A DNA stretch of 54,514 nt from Oscillospiraceae bacterium. Lineage in GTDB: Bacteria; Bacillota; Clostridia; Oscillospirales; Ruminococcaceae. Position numbers and translations under genes: made by a program. The DNA lies in the NCBI GenBank assembly GCA_004555865.1, contig SFJO01000014.1, positions 1-54,514 on the forward strand, given 5' to 3'. The notes beneath the pieces are model-generated. The model was not told where the DNA came from. It searched no databases and worked only from the letters and a program-made list of their open reading frames with translations. This document shows positions 23,307-31,223 of the stretch, piece by piece; within the stretch, counting starts at the first letter, position 1; every line of letters begins with the position of its first letter.

Positions 23307-25697
23307 ATGGAACCGGAATCGACCGTTCAGGTCCGCCTTTCTGTACGTCAATTGGTGGAATTTTTGCGCAATACCGGCAGCATCGACAACCGCTTCACCG
23401 GGTTTGACCGGGCGCTGGAGGGGGCGCGCATCCATCGCCGCCTGCAGAAGGCCGCCGGAGACGGGTACGAAGCGGAGGTTTCCATTAAGGCCGATTTGAG
23501 CGCCGCCGGTGTTGCCTACCGGCTGGAAGGCCGGGCCGACGGAATTTTCACCGGTGCCGATGGCCTGGTTATGGTGGATGAGATCAAAACCGTCACCTGC
23601 CCCACCGAGCAGATCACCGAAGAGATGGAGCCGGTCCATTGGGCCCAGGCGCAGGTATACGCTGCCATCTGGGCCGCCCAGAAGGGACTGGAAGAGGTTG
23701 GCGTGCGCCTGACCTATTTTCAGGTGGAGGATCAGCAGATCGTTCGGTTCGAGCGCCGATTTTCCGCACAGACCTTAACCGCATTTTTGCAGGAGATGCT
23801 GGAAGAATACGCCCCCTGGGCCAAGCGGCAGGCCCAATGGCAGGCCGACCGCACGCAGGATCTGGCCGCGCTGGCCTTTCCTTTTTCGCAGTTCCGCCCC
23901 GGGCAGCACGCCCTGGCCGGCGAGGTGTACCGTGCCTGCCGCCAGGGCCGCCGCCTGATGGTGCAGGCCCCCACCGGCATCGGCAAAACCATCAGCACCC
24001 TGTACCCGGCCCTTCGGGCCATGGGCGAGGGCGATGGCGAGCGGGTGTTTTATCTCACAGCCCGCACCACCACCCGCCGGGCCGCCTGGCAGGCGCTGGA
24101 CCTGCTGCCGCCCTCACTGCATCTGCGCAGCATTGCCCTCACCGCAAAGGACAAAGCCTGCCTGCTGGAGCACCGCGAATGCACACCCGAGGCCTGCCCC
24201 TACGCCAACGGCTATTACGACCGGGTGAAGGCCGCCCTCTGGGAAGGGCTGGACGAGACCCGCCTGGATGGCCCTGCCCTGGAAGCGCTGGCGCGCCGCC
24301 ACACCGTCTGCCCCTTTGAGCTTGGGCTGGATCTGGCCCTCTGGTGCGATGTGATCGTAGGCGACTACAACTATTTGTTCGACCCGGTGGTGCGCCTGAG
24401 CCGCTTTTTTGAGACGCCCGGCGACCATTTGTTTCTTGTGGACGAAGCCCACAATCTGCCCGACCGGGCACGGGAAATGTACTCGGCCGAGTTGGGCCGT
24501 GCGCAGCTGGCGGAGGCCCGCAAGGCCCTCGGCAAGGGACGCAGCCGCCTGAAAACCGCCCTGGGTAAGGTCAACACCCAGTTTCTCACCTGGCGGGATC
24601 AATGCCGGGAAGCCCCGGAGCGCACCCTGTTTTTCGCCCCCGCCCAAGAGGCCTTTTCCGAGGCGGTGCGCCGCTGCCTGAAGCCGCTGGAGGAATGGCT
24701 GGATGAACACCGCCAGGGACCTGCTCATGACGTGCTGCTTCAGCTTTATTTTGATTTTCGTGCCTGGCTTCGGGTGGCCGATGGGTACGATGAGCATTAC
24801 ATCACCCAAATCAGCCTTTCCGGCGGACAGGTGCTTGCCCGGCAGCTGTGCCTAGACCCCAGTGACTTTCTGAACGCCAGCTTCGCACTGGGCCGGGCCG
24901 CCGTTCTGTTCAGTGCAACCCTTGCCCCGCCTTCGTATTATCGGGACATTCTTGGCTGCCCGGAAGCGAGGTGTGTTGCCCTGCCCAGCCCCTTCCCCCG
25001 GGAAAATCTGGGTCTGTTCTGCGCCTGCCGAGTTTCCACCACCTACCGCAGCCGGGCCGCCAGCCTGGATGAGGTCTGCCGCTTCCTTGCCGCGATGACC
25101 GAGGGCCGCGCTGGAAACTACCTGGCCTTTTTCCCCTCCTACGCCTATCTGAACCAGGCCGCCCAGCGCTTTGCGGAACGGTTCCCCCAAATTCCCACCC
25201 TGCTTCAGCAGCCCGGTATGCAGGACAGCGAGCGGGAGACGTTCCTCGCCCAATTTTCCGCGGCGTCCGGCGAAACTCTGCTGGGGTTTGCCGTGATGGG
25301 CGGCGTATTCGGCGAGGGCGTGGATCTGGTGGGCGACCGGCTCATCGGGGCCGCGGTGGTCGGCGTCGGGCTGCCCCAGGTCAACCCGGTGCGGGAAATG
25401 CTGCGCCGCTATTTTGAGAGCAGCCGCGGCAGCGGGTTTGCCTATGCCTACCAATACCCCGGCATGAACAAAGTGCTGCAGGCCGCCGGGCGGGTCATCC
25501 GTACTCCAAATGATCAGGGCGTTGTGCTGTTGATTGACGAGCGCTTTACCTGGGAGGATTACCGCGCCCTGCTGCCCGCCCACTGGAACGGCTGCCGACC
25601 GGTGCTGAGTGCATCCCAGCTGGCGGACGAGCTTCGGGCCTTCTGGGCAGAAAAGCCCTGCGGCACACCGCCCGCTCGCCCTGCCGAGAAGCAGTGA
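23307..25697 (+). CDS. Cas4/RecB-like nuclease fused to XPD/DinG-family Fe-S helicase
   Basis: A 796-residue fusion. Residues 1-125 hold a PD-(D/E)XK nuclease of the Cas4/RecB type: GRADGI (Asp 78), DEIKT (Glu 92, Lys 94) and the QAQVYAA motif (Gln 114, Tyr 118). The helicase begins near 190 with FRPGQ and Walker A QAPTGIGKT (220-228). Cysteines 285, 292, 297 and 335 form the expected four-ligand iron-sulfur site of XPD-type helicases, and the DEAH box is at 379-382 (FLVDEAHNLPDRAR). Late motifs GVFGEGVDLVGDRL and QAAGRVIRTPNDQG complete the 5'-3' helicase core. ATG 23307 is set by AAAGGAGAC. Role in DNA repair is inferred from the family. Confidence 0.9.
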   Translation: MEPESTVQVRLSVRQLVEFLRNTGSIDNRFTGFDRALEGARIHRRLQKAAGDGYEAEVSIKADLSAAGVAYRLEGRADGIFTGADGLVMVDEIKTVTCPTEQITEEMEPVHWAQAQVYAAIWAAQKGLEEVGVRLTYFQVEDQQIVRFERRFSAQTLTAFLQEMLEEYAPWAKRQAQWQADRTQDLAALAFPFSQFRPGQHALAGEVYRACRQGRRLMVQAPTGIGKTISTLYPALRAMGEGDGERVFYLTARTTTRRAAWQALDLLPPSLHLRSIALTAKDKACLLEHRECTPEACPYANGYYDRVKAALWEGLDETRLDGPALEALARRHTVCPFELGLDLALWCDVIVGDYNYLFDPVVRLSRFFETPGDHLFLVDEAHNLPDRAREMYSAELGRAQLAEARKALGKGRSRLKTALGKVNTQFLTWRDQCREAPERTLFFAPAQEAFSEAVRRCLKPLEEWLDEHRQGPAHDVLLQLYFDFRAWLRVADGYDEHYITQISLSGGQVLARQLCLDPSDFLNASFALGRAAVLFSATLAPPSYYRDILGCPEARCVALPSPFPRENLGLFCACRVSTTYRSRAASLDEVCRFLAAMTEGRAGNYLAFFPSYAYLNQAAQRFAERFPQIPTLLQQPGMQDSERETFLAQFSAASGETLLGFAVMGGVFGEGVDLVGDRLIGAAVVGVGLPQVNPVREMLRRYFESSRGSGFAYAYQYPGMNKVLQAAGRVIRTPNDQGVVLLIDERFTWEDYRALLPAHWNGCRPVLSASQLADELRAFWAEKPCGTPPARPAEKQ

Positions 25698-25769
25698 GGC
25701 GCTCACAGCCCCGCCGTTCTCCATTTCACACTTCTCCTTCCTAATTTCTCATGCAAAGGAGCCCCTACT

Positions 25770-25928
25770 ATGCATTTTCCGTTTTCTAAAAAATCTCGCC
25801 CCCACGAAAAGCGCCCCACCCTGGGGGCTGCTCTACGCCAGAATTTAAGCGTGCGCTATCTTGTTCTGTGGCTGGTTTTTATCGCCATCGTGTTTGGAAT
25901 CGGCCTGTGGTATTGGCAAACTCTTTGA
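25770..25928 (+). CDS. Small single-pass membrane protein
   Basis: A 52-residue ORF starting at ATG 25770 with AAAGGAG at 25755-25761. The N-terminal half is basic (MHFPFSKKSRPHEKRP) and the C-terminal half is one hydrophobic helix with aromatic ends (LVLWLVFIAIVFGIGLWYW), so the N-terminus probably stays in the cytoplasm. It lies 72 bases after the nuclease-helicase gene on the same strand, just before the tRNA promoter, and could be co-transcribed with that gene. Not recognised; its size would make many gene finders skip it. Confidence 0.65.
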   Translation: MHFPFSKKSRPHEKRPTLGAALRQNLSVRYLVLWLVFIAIVFGIGLWYWQTL

Positions 25929-25984
25929 ATTTTCGCCTGTTTTCATAAAAAACCAATCAATTTTGATTTTTCAAGAAATTTTTG

Positions 25985-26013
25985 TTGACATCCCCCCTTC
26001 TCTTTGCTATAAT
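25985..26013 (+). promoter_or_regulatory. Consensus promoter of tRNA-Ala
   Basis: Perfect TTGACA (25985-25990) and perfect TATAAT (26008-26013) with a 17-base spacer, about 50 bases before the tRNA. This is the strongest promoter in the window. Confidence 0.9.
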
Positions 26014-26064
26014 AATTCTCGCAGCCGCAAGCGTGGCCGCAATTGAATCTGCTTCTTCTGCCAT

Positions 26065-26140
<76 letters not shown>

Positions 26141-26162
26141 AACTTCAGAAGAAGCATAAAAC

Positions 26163-26195
26163 GAGCATCCGATTTTCGGATGCTCATTTTTATTT
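26163..26195 (+). terminator. Terminator after tRNA-Ala
   Basis: GAGCATCCGA (26163-26172) pairs perfectly with TCGGATGCTC (26176-26185) across a 3-base loop, followed by ATTTTTATTTT. Confidence 0.9.
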
Positions 26196-26242
26196 TGCAT
26201 CCAGACCTTTTGCTGGTTTGCCTTATTTTGCCTGCAAAAGCA

Positions 26243-26297
26243 AACCCGGCACAGGGTCCAGAGCAGATTTCGTCTGCCCTCGCCCCTGTGCCGGGTT
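26243..26297 (-). terminator. Terminator after the Asp-box lipoprotein gene
   Basis: AACCCGGCACAGGG (26243-26256) pairs perfectly with CCCTGTGCCGGGTT (26284-26297), and a small inner hairpin GCAGA/TCTGC sits in the loop. On the minus strand the stem is followed by TTGCTTTTG. Confidence 0.7.
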
Positions 26298-26338
26298 GTT
26301 CTTCGAATGGTGGAAGGACGGTGCAGCTTCGCCTCGCG

Positions 26339-27292
26339 CTATCCCTCCTGCTGAGCAAATTTCCATGTCATTCCCTCATCCCGAGAGATGTACTGCAGAA
26401 TATGCACCCACTGGCCGCCGCTGCGCTGCTGGTAAACCCGCACCGGAATCACGATCGCGCCGTCCTCCGCGCGCTGCGGGGTCAGAGCCTCCGCCCGAAG
26501 CAGGCCGGTGAGCGTGGGCAGCTTCATGGGCATTTTCTCCCAGGTCGTCCCGCCGTCCCGCGTCTGATACAGGCGCGGTTCCAGCTGATGCTGGTCCGTG
26601 GTGGCCAAAAAGCCCAACTGTTCCGAAACAAATCCGCCGCCGCACATCCAGGCGTCCCCGTCCTCTCCGGTCAGGTCCTCCAGTTTGTTCCAGGTAAGGC
26701 CTCCGTCACTGGTCAGCAGCACGCTGCGGCAAGCCCGGTCCGTCTCCAGAATCAGCGAGCCGCACTGTTCCGACCAGAAATTCAAAAATGCGTCCGCCAG
26801 CTGTTCCTCTTCCTGAAGCCCCAGAACGGGCAGGCTCATCTTCTGTTCCCGCCAGTGCGCTCCCAGATCGTCACTCCGGTAAAGGGTTGCTTTGGCCACA
26901 TTGTTGGGATGGTCGCTGTTCGGCTGAAGCAGCACAAGAATCAGGGTATCCTGATACACATTCAGGTCGGCCAGGGCCAGCGTATCGGCTGCCTGCTCCA
27001 CCTCCGGCGGCAGCGGAAGCTGCCCTTGCCCGTCAAAGGGGTTTCCCAGCACATACAGGCCGTTCTGGCTGCTCAGCTGCAGCGCCTGCGGGTCCCAGAT
27101 CGCCACCGGGAGGGTCGGCTCCGGCTGTGCCTCGGCCGTCTGGGCCGCCGGAGCCACGGGTTCCGGCTCTGTCGGCGTGTTTTGCAGCTGCGCGGTCTGC
27201 CGCGCCAGCAGCAGCCCGACCCCGGCACAGCCCGTTGTAAACATGGCTGCCGCGGCAACTGCCCCTAGCATCATCCACCGGGTTTGTTTCAT
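26339..27292 (-). CDS. Secreted lipoprotein with Asp-box (BNR) repeats
   Basis: The 317-residue protein starts MKQTRWMMLGAVAAAAMFTT and has a lipobox ending in Cys (TTGC), then a Pro/Glu/Thr/Ala-rich linker, so it should be anchored outside the membrane. At least four Asp-box repeats follow: SDDLGAHW, TSDGGLTW, TRDGGTTW and SRDEGMTW. These mark a YCF48/sialidase-type beta-propeller. The sialidase FRIP motif and catalytic residues are not visible, so an enzyme call would be wrong; binding or assembly is likelier. ATG 27292 follows GGGAGGGAA, which rejects an in-frame start 51 bases upstream. It is divergent from nadE and converges on the tRNA terminator. Ligand unknown. Confidence 0.85.
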   Translation of the reverse strand: MKQTRWMMLGAVAAAAMFTTGCAGVGLLLARQTAQLQNTPTEPEPVAPAAQTAEAQPEPTLPVAIWDPQALQLSSQNGLYVLGNPFDGQGQLPLPPEVEQAADTLALADLNVYQDTLILVLLQPNSDHPNNVAKATLYRSDDLGAHWREQKMSLPVLGLQEEEQLADAFLNFWSEQCGSLILETDRACRSVLLTSDGGLTWNKLEDLTGEDGDAWMCGGGFVSEQLGFLATTDQHQLEPRLYQTRDGGTTWEKMPMKLPTLTGLLRAEALTPQRAEDGAIVIPVRVYQQRSGGQWVHILQYISRDEGMTWKFAQQEG

Positions 27293-27522
27293 CGGCTTCC
27301 CTCCCCTCGCCGGAACCGCCGCTGCCGCCGGTTCTCCCTGCAATTGTTTTTCGGCATCCTTTGTTCTATCGTTATAAAGAATACGACAGCATCTCCATTT
27401 TTATTTCATCTTCTTCAAAAAGATTCGCACAATTGTCTCATTTTCCAAACTTTGTCCGTCAAGCATCTCGGCCGCGCCCCAGTTTTCCTTCGCGTTTTCC
27501 GCGCCGCCCCAGCGGCCCGCCC

Positions 27523-27551
27523 TTGTTCCCGCCGGGCGGCTGTGGTATGAT
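27523..27551 (+). promoter_or_regulatory. Promoter of nadE
   Basis: TTGTTC (27523-27528) and TATGAT (27546-27551) with a 17-base spacer and TG two bases before the -10 box. Confidence 0.6.
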
Positions 27552-27617
27552 AGCAATAGAATTTTATTGCCGCGGAATTTTCCGTCCCGGCAAACAAACA
27601 GCAAAGGACGGCGTATC

Positions 27618-29531
27618 ATGACATACGGTTTTATCAAAGCCTGCACAGTCTCCCCGGCTCTTCGGGTGGCCGACTGCCCCTACAACACCCAGATGACCAT
27701 TGAGGCCATGCAGAAAGCCGCCTCCGACGGCGTACAGCTGGCCGTTTTCCCGGAACTTGGCCTGACCGGCTACACCTGTGGCGACCTGTTTTTGCAGCAG
27801 CCTCTGCAAAAGGCGGCCGAAGCCGGCCTCGCGGCCATTTTGAAGGCCAGCGAGGGGCTGGACCTGGTGGCGCTGGTCGGCCTGCCGGTGCTGATGGAGG
27901 GCAAGCTGTACAACTGCGCTGCGGTGGTTTGCCATGGCCGGCTGCTGGGCCTGGTGCCCAAAACCCACCTGCCCAATTACAGCGAATTCTACGAAAAGCG
28001 CCACTACAATCCGGCCCCCGCTGGGCTGCGCACCATCCGGTTCGCCGGGCAGGATGTGCCGTTCGGCACTGCGCTTTTGTTCCAGTGTGAGGAAATGCCG
28101 GAATTCTGCCTGGGTGTGGAGGTCTGTGAAGATCTGTGGGCACCGCTGCCGCCCAGCACCCGCCATGCGCTGGCCGGCGCCACGGTGATCGCCAACCTTT
28201 CCGCCAGCGACGAAACCGTTGGCAAAGCCGTTTATCGCCGCCAGCTGGTCAGCCAGCAGTCTGCCCGGCTGCTGTGTGCCTATTTGTACGCGGACGCGGG
28301 CCACGGGGAATCCACCACCGACATGGTGTTTGCCGCCCACGACCTGATCTGTGAAAACGGCGCACTGCTTGCCGAGGCAAAACCCTTCGGCGATGGATAT
28401 GCCTGCACGGAACTGGATCTGGGCCGTATGGTCAGCGAGCGCTGCCGCAACACCACCTTCCAGCCGGATTCTGCCGGGTATCAGGTGGTGTCCTTCTCCC
28501 TGCCGCTGCATGAGGTTGCCCTGACCCGTTTTGTTTCCCCCACGCCGTTCGTTCCGGCCGACAACGCCGCCCGAGCGGAGCGCTGCGAGCTGATTCTGGA
28601 GATGCAAGCGGACGGCCTGGCTAAGCGCATTGAGCACGCCCATGCCAAAACTGCGGTCATCGGCATTTCCGGCGGATTGGACAGCTGCCTGGCCTTGCTG
28701 GTGGCCGTGCGCGCCATGAAGCGCCTTGGCCGGAGCACCGGCGACATTCTCGCGGTAACCATGCCCTGCTTCGGTACCACCCAGCGCACCCGCTCCAACG
28801 CCGAGATTCTGTGCGATGAGCTGGGCGTTTCCTTCCAGGAGATCCGCATTGCCAACACCGTGCACAGCCACTTTGCCGACATCGGGCAGGACGAGCAGGT
28901 GCTGGATGTTACCTATGAAAACGGTCAGGCCCGCGTGCGCACGCTGGAGCTGATGGATCTGGCCAACCGCACCGGCGGCATGGTCGTCGGCACCGGAGAC
29001 CTGAGCGAGCTGGCCCTGGGCTGGGCTACCTACAACGGCGACCACATGAGTATGTACGGCGTCAACGCGGGCGTTCCCAAAACGCTGGTGCGCCACATTG
29101 TACACTATGAGGCCGACACCGCCGCCAGCCCCGCCCTGAAGGAAGTTCTGCTGGACATTCTGGACACTCCCGTCAGCCCCGAGCTGCTGCCCGCCAAGGA
29201 AAACGGCGAGATCGCGCAGGAGACGGAATCTCTGGTCGGGCCTTACGAACTGCACGACTTCTATCTGTACTATGTGCTCCGCTTTGGCTTTGGCCCCGGA
29301 AAAATCTACCGGCTGGCCCAGGCCGCCTTGGGCGATCGGTACTCCAACGAGGTTTTGCTGCACTGGCTGAAGAACTTCTACCGTCGTTTCTTCGCGCAGC
29401 AGTTCAAGCGCAGCTGTCTGCCGGACGGTCCCAAGGTCGGTTCCGTCACCCTGTCGCCCCGTGGCGACTGGCGTATGCCCAGCGATGCCTGTGCCGCTGT
29501 ATGGCAGGCGGAACTGGAGACGTTGGTTTAA
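27618..29531 (+). CDS. nadE: Glutamine-dependent NAD+ synthetase
   Basis: Makes NAD+ from nicotinic acid adenine dinucleotide, ATP and glutamine. The 637-residue protein joins an N-terminal nitrilase-type glutaminase and a C-terminal synthetase. The glutaminase triad is visible as Glu in FPELGLTGYT, Lys in PKTHLPNY and Cys in GVEVCEDLW. The synthetase has the ATP pyrophosphatase loop GISGGLDSCLAL (near residue 350) and GTGDLSELALGW. ATG 27618 follows AAAGGAC; the frame also contains an ATG 51 bases earlier with no ribosome site. Single-gene unit with promoter and terminator. Confidence 0.96.
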   Translation: MTYGFIKACTVSPALRVADCPYNTQMTIEAMQKAASDGVQLAVFPELGLTGYTCGDLFLQQPLQKAAEAGLAAILKASEGLDLVALVGLPVLMEGKLYNCAAVVCHGRLLGLVPKTHLPNYSEFYEKRHYNPAPAGLRTIRFAGQDVPFGTALLFQCEEMPEFCLGVEVCEDLWAPLPPSTRHALAGATVIANLSASDETVGKAVYRRQLVSQQSARLLCAYLYADAGHGESTTDMVFAAHDLICENGALLAEAKPFGDGYACTELDLGRMVSERCRNTTFQPDSAGYQVVSFSLPLHEVALTRFVSPTPFVPADNAARAERCELILEMQADGLAKRIEHAHAKTAVIGISGGLDSCLALLVAVRAMKRLGRSTGDILAVTMPCFGTTQRTRSNAEILCDELGVSFQEIRIANTVHSHFADIGQDEQVLDVTYENGQARVRTLELMDLANRTGGMVVGTGDLSELALGWATYNGDHMSMYGVNAGVPKTLVRHIVHYEADTAASPALKEVLLDILDTPVSPELLPAKENGEIAQETESLVGPYELHDFYLYYVLRFGFGPGKIYRLAQAALGDRYSNEVLLHWLKNFYRRFFAQQFKRSCLPDGPKVGSVTLSPRGDWRMPSDACAAVWQAELETLV

Positions 29532-29579
29532 CCGCCGCGTTTGCTTCTCTGCGGGCGCTCCCTAATCATAGAATAAACC

Positions 29580-29622
29580 GCGCCGGGCCGTGCACCAGAC
29601 TGCACCGCCCGGCGCTTTTTGC
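29580..29622 (+). terminator. Terminator after nadE
   Basis: GCGCCGGGC-GTGCA pairs with TGCA-GCCCGGCGC, ending at 29615 and followed by TTTTTGCTTTT. Confidence 0.85.
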
Positions 29623-29705
29623 TTTTATGGCAGCGGATGAACTTCCGCCGAATCCAGACGCTATTTTGCACCGGTGCTGAGGGCCAAAACAAACGACAGG
29701 CGCAA

Positions 29706-29751
29706 AAAAGCTCCGGAGAACGGTTTGAACGAACCGTTCTCCGGAGCTTTT
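29706..29751 (-). terminator. Terminator of the ABC exporter unit
   Basis: AAAAGCTCCGGAGAACGGTT (29706-29725) and AACCGTTCTCCGGAGCTTTT (29732-29751) form a perfect 20-bp stem, the strongest hairpin in the window. It is bidirectional in form, closing the leftward transporter genes and backing up the nadE terminator. Confidence 0.9.
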
Positions 29752-29780
29752 ATTGGTTTTGCGTCTGCCGCCCGGCCGCC

Positions 29781-31223
29781 TTACTCGCGGCGGATGGCTT
29801 CCAGTGCACTGATTTTCACCGCCCGGTTGGCCGGAACCACACCGGACACCAAACCCACCAGCGTCGAGAACGCCAGCGCAGCCAGCACCAGCCACAGCGG
29901 AATGATGGAAATCTGCCCGCCGGAAGCCCCCAGTGAACCGAAGGCATCCAGCAGCCCCGAGGACATTCCGTCGCCGCCCATCATCAGCGAACTGACGTTG
30001 TTCAGGATGAACGAGAGCAGGTAGCTGAAGGCCACACCCACGATGCCGCCCAGCAGGCCGATGGCCCCGGCTTCAAACAGGAACATCGTGCGGATGTTGT
30101 TCAGCTCACAGCCCAGCACCTTCATCACGCCGATTTCCTTCGTGCGCTCGTAAATGGCCATGGTCATGGTGTTGGCAATGTTCAGCGCCGCCACCAGCAG
30201 GGCCACCGCCGCCGTGCCGCCCAGAATCATCTGGCTCTTTGCCACCTGTGCCTGCATATCCTCACGGATCTGCGTCATGGAATAGGTCTCGTAGCCCTGA
30301 TCCTTGATCCAGCTTTCCACGTCGGACACATTATCCACCTCGTCCACTTTCACGTAGACTTCCTGGTAGCCGTTGTCCTTCTCCTGCATCATGACGCCGT
30401 TGGAGATCATATAGCTCTGGCTTTGGCGCTTTTGGGTGCCGGAAAGCTTCTGATAGGCCTCCTCCAGCATTTTCATGTCGGACAGGCGCATCACCATACC
30501 GCTGTCAGTAAAATAATGTTTGCTGTAATCGCTGACGAAGGTGCCCACCACCACCAGTTCATAGTCCTGTTTTTTTTCCTTGCCGTTGTTGTCGGTACAA
30601 GAAAGGCGCAGGGTCATCTTGTCCTTGTTCATATCCACAAAGGGCTGCACCGGGTTGCCGTTGGCGTCCGTCTGCCCCTGGTAGATCTGCCGCTTGCCGC
30701 TGTTGTAGCTTTTGCGGGTATCCTCAAAGTTGTAGGCAAAGTTTTCGCCCACCATAACCGGAATCTTGTTTTTTCCAAGGCTCATGTCGCTGGTGAAAAA
30801 AGAACCATCGGCCAGATCAAAGCCCATCTTTTCCAGTGCATCCGGGTCAGCACCATAGCACTGCCATACGCCGGTTTCATAGCGGCCGTTCTTGCCGGAG
30901 AGAATCGTGCCGTTCAGGTCGTTGGGCTGATAATAAGGCGTAACCGCCACCACATGATCCAGCGCGCGGATCTGATTCAGCATCTCGTCGTTCAGGGTCG
31001 GGGTTTCCGTTGCGCCATAGGCATAGTTGTAGATCTGAATCTGGGTCAGGTCGCCCCAACTGGCCAGCATGGCCTCATTGTTTACGTTGGTTGCAATTCC
31101 CAGGCTGATCATCACCACAATGGCGCAGGTGCCCACCACCACACCAATGATGGTCAGGGCTGTACGGCCCTTGCGGCGGCGAAGGTTGTCTGTGCTGAGT
31201 CGCAGCAGATCAGATATCTTCAT
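29781..31223 (-). CDS. ABC transporter permease, MacB/FtsX family
   Basis: The 480-residue protein has the MacB layout. One N-terminal membrane helix (TALTIIGVVVGTCAIVVMIS) precedes a large extracytoplasmic domain of about 270 residues and a C-terminal FtsX domain of three helices. The FtsX domain contains AIYERTKEIGVMKVLG, the coupling segment conserved in the family, and ends PANRAVKISALEAIRRE. Such permeases work as mechanotransmission machines or exporters of peptides and lipoproteins. ATG 31223 overlaps the end of the surface-protein gene by 14 bases, so the two are translationally coupled; an earlier start would intrude further. ATPase partner is at 32705-33559. Confidence 0.92.
   Translation of the reverse strand: MKISDLLRLSTDNLRRRKGRTALTIIGVVVGTCAIVVMISLGIATNVNNEAMLASWGDLTQIQIYNYAYGATETPTLNDEMLNQIRALDHVVAVTPYYQPNDLNGTILSGKNGRYETGVWQCYGADPDALEKMGFDLADGSFFTSDMSLGKNKIPVMVGENFAYNFEDTRKSYNSGKRQIYQGQTDANGNPVQPFVDMNKDKMTLRLSCTDNNGKEKKQDYELVVVGTFVSDYSKHYFTDSGMVMRLSDMKMLEEAYQKLSGTQKRQSQSYMISNGVMMQEKDNGYQEVYVKVDEVDNVSDVESWIKDQGYETYSMTQIREDMQAQVAKSQMILGGTAAVALLVAALNIANTMTMAIYERTKEIGVMKVLGCELNNIRTMFLFEAGAIGLLGGIVGVAFSYLLSFILNNVSSLMMGGDGMSSGLLDAFGSLGASGGQISIIPLWLVLAALAFSTLVGLVSGVVPANRAVKISALEAIRRE

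Noticed and set aside
26339..27292. Sialidase call for the Asp-box protein
   Set aside because: Asp boxes alone occur in many propellers; FRIP motif and catalytic Tyr/Arg set are not visible.
27564..29363. A 599-codon open frame opposite nadE
   Set aside because: Antisense to a complete nadE; no family features.
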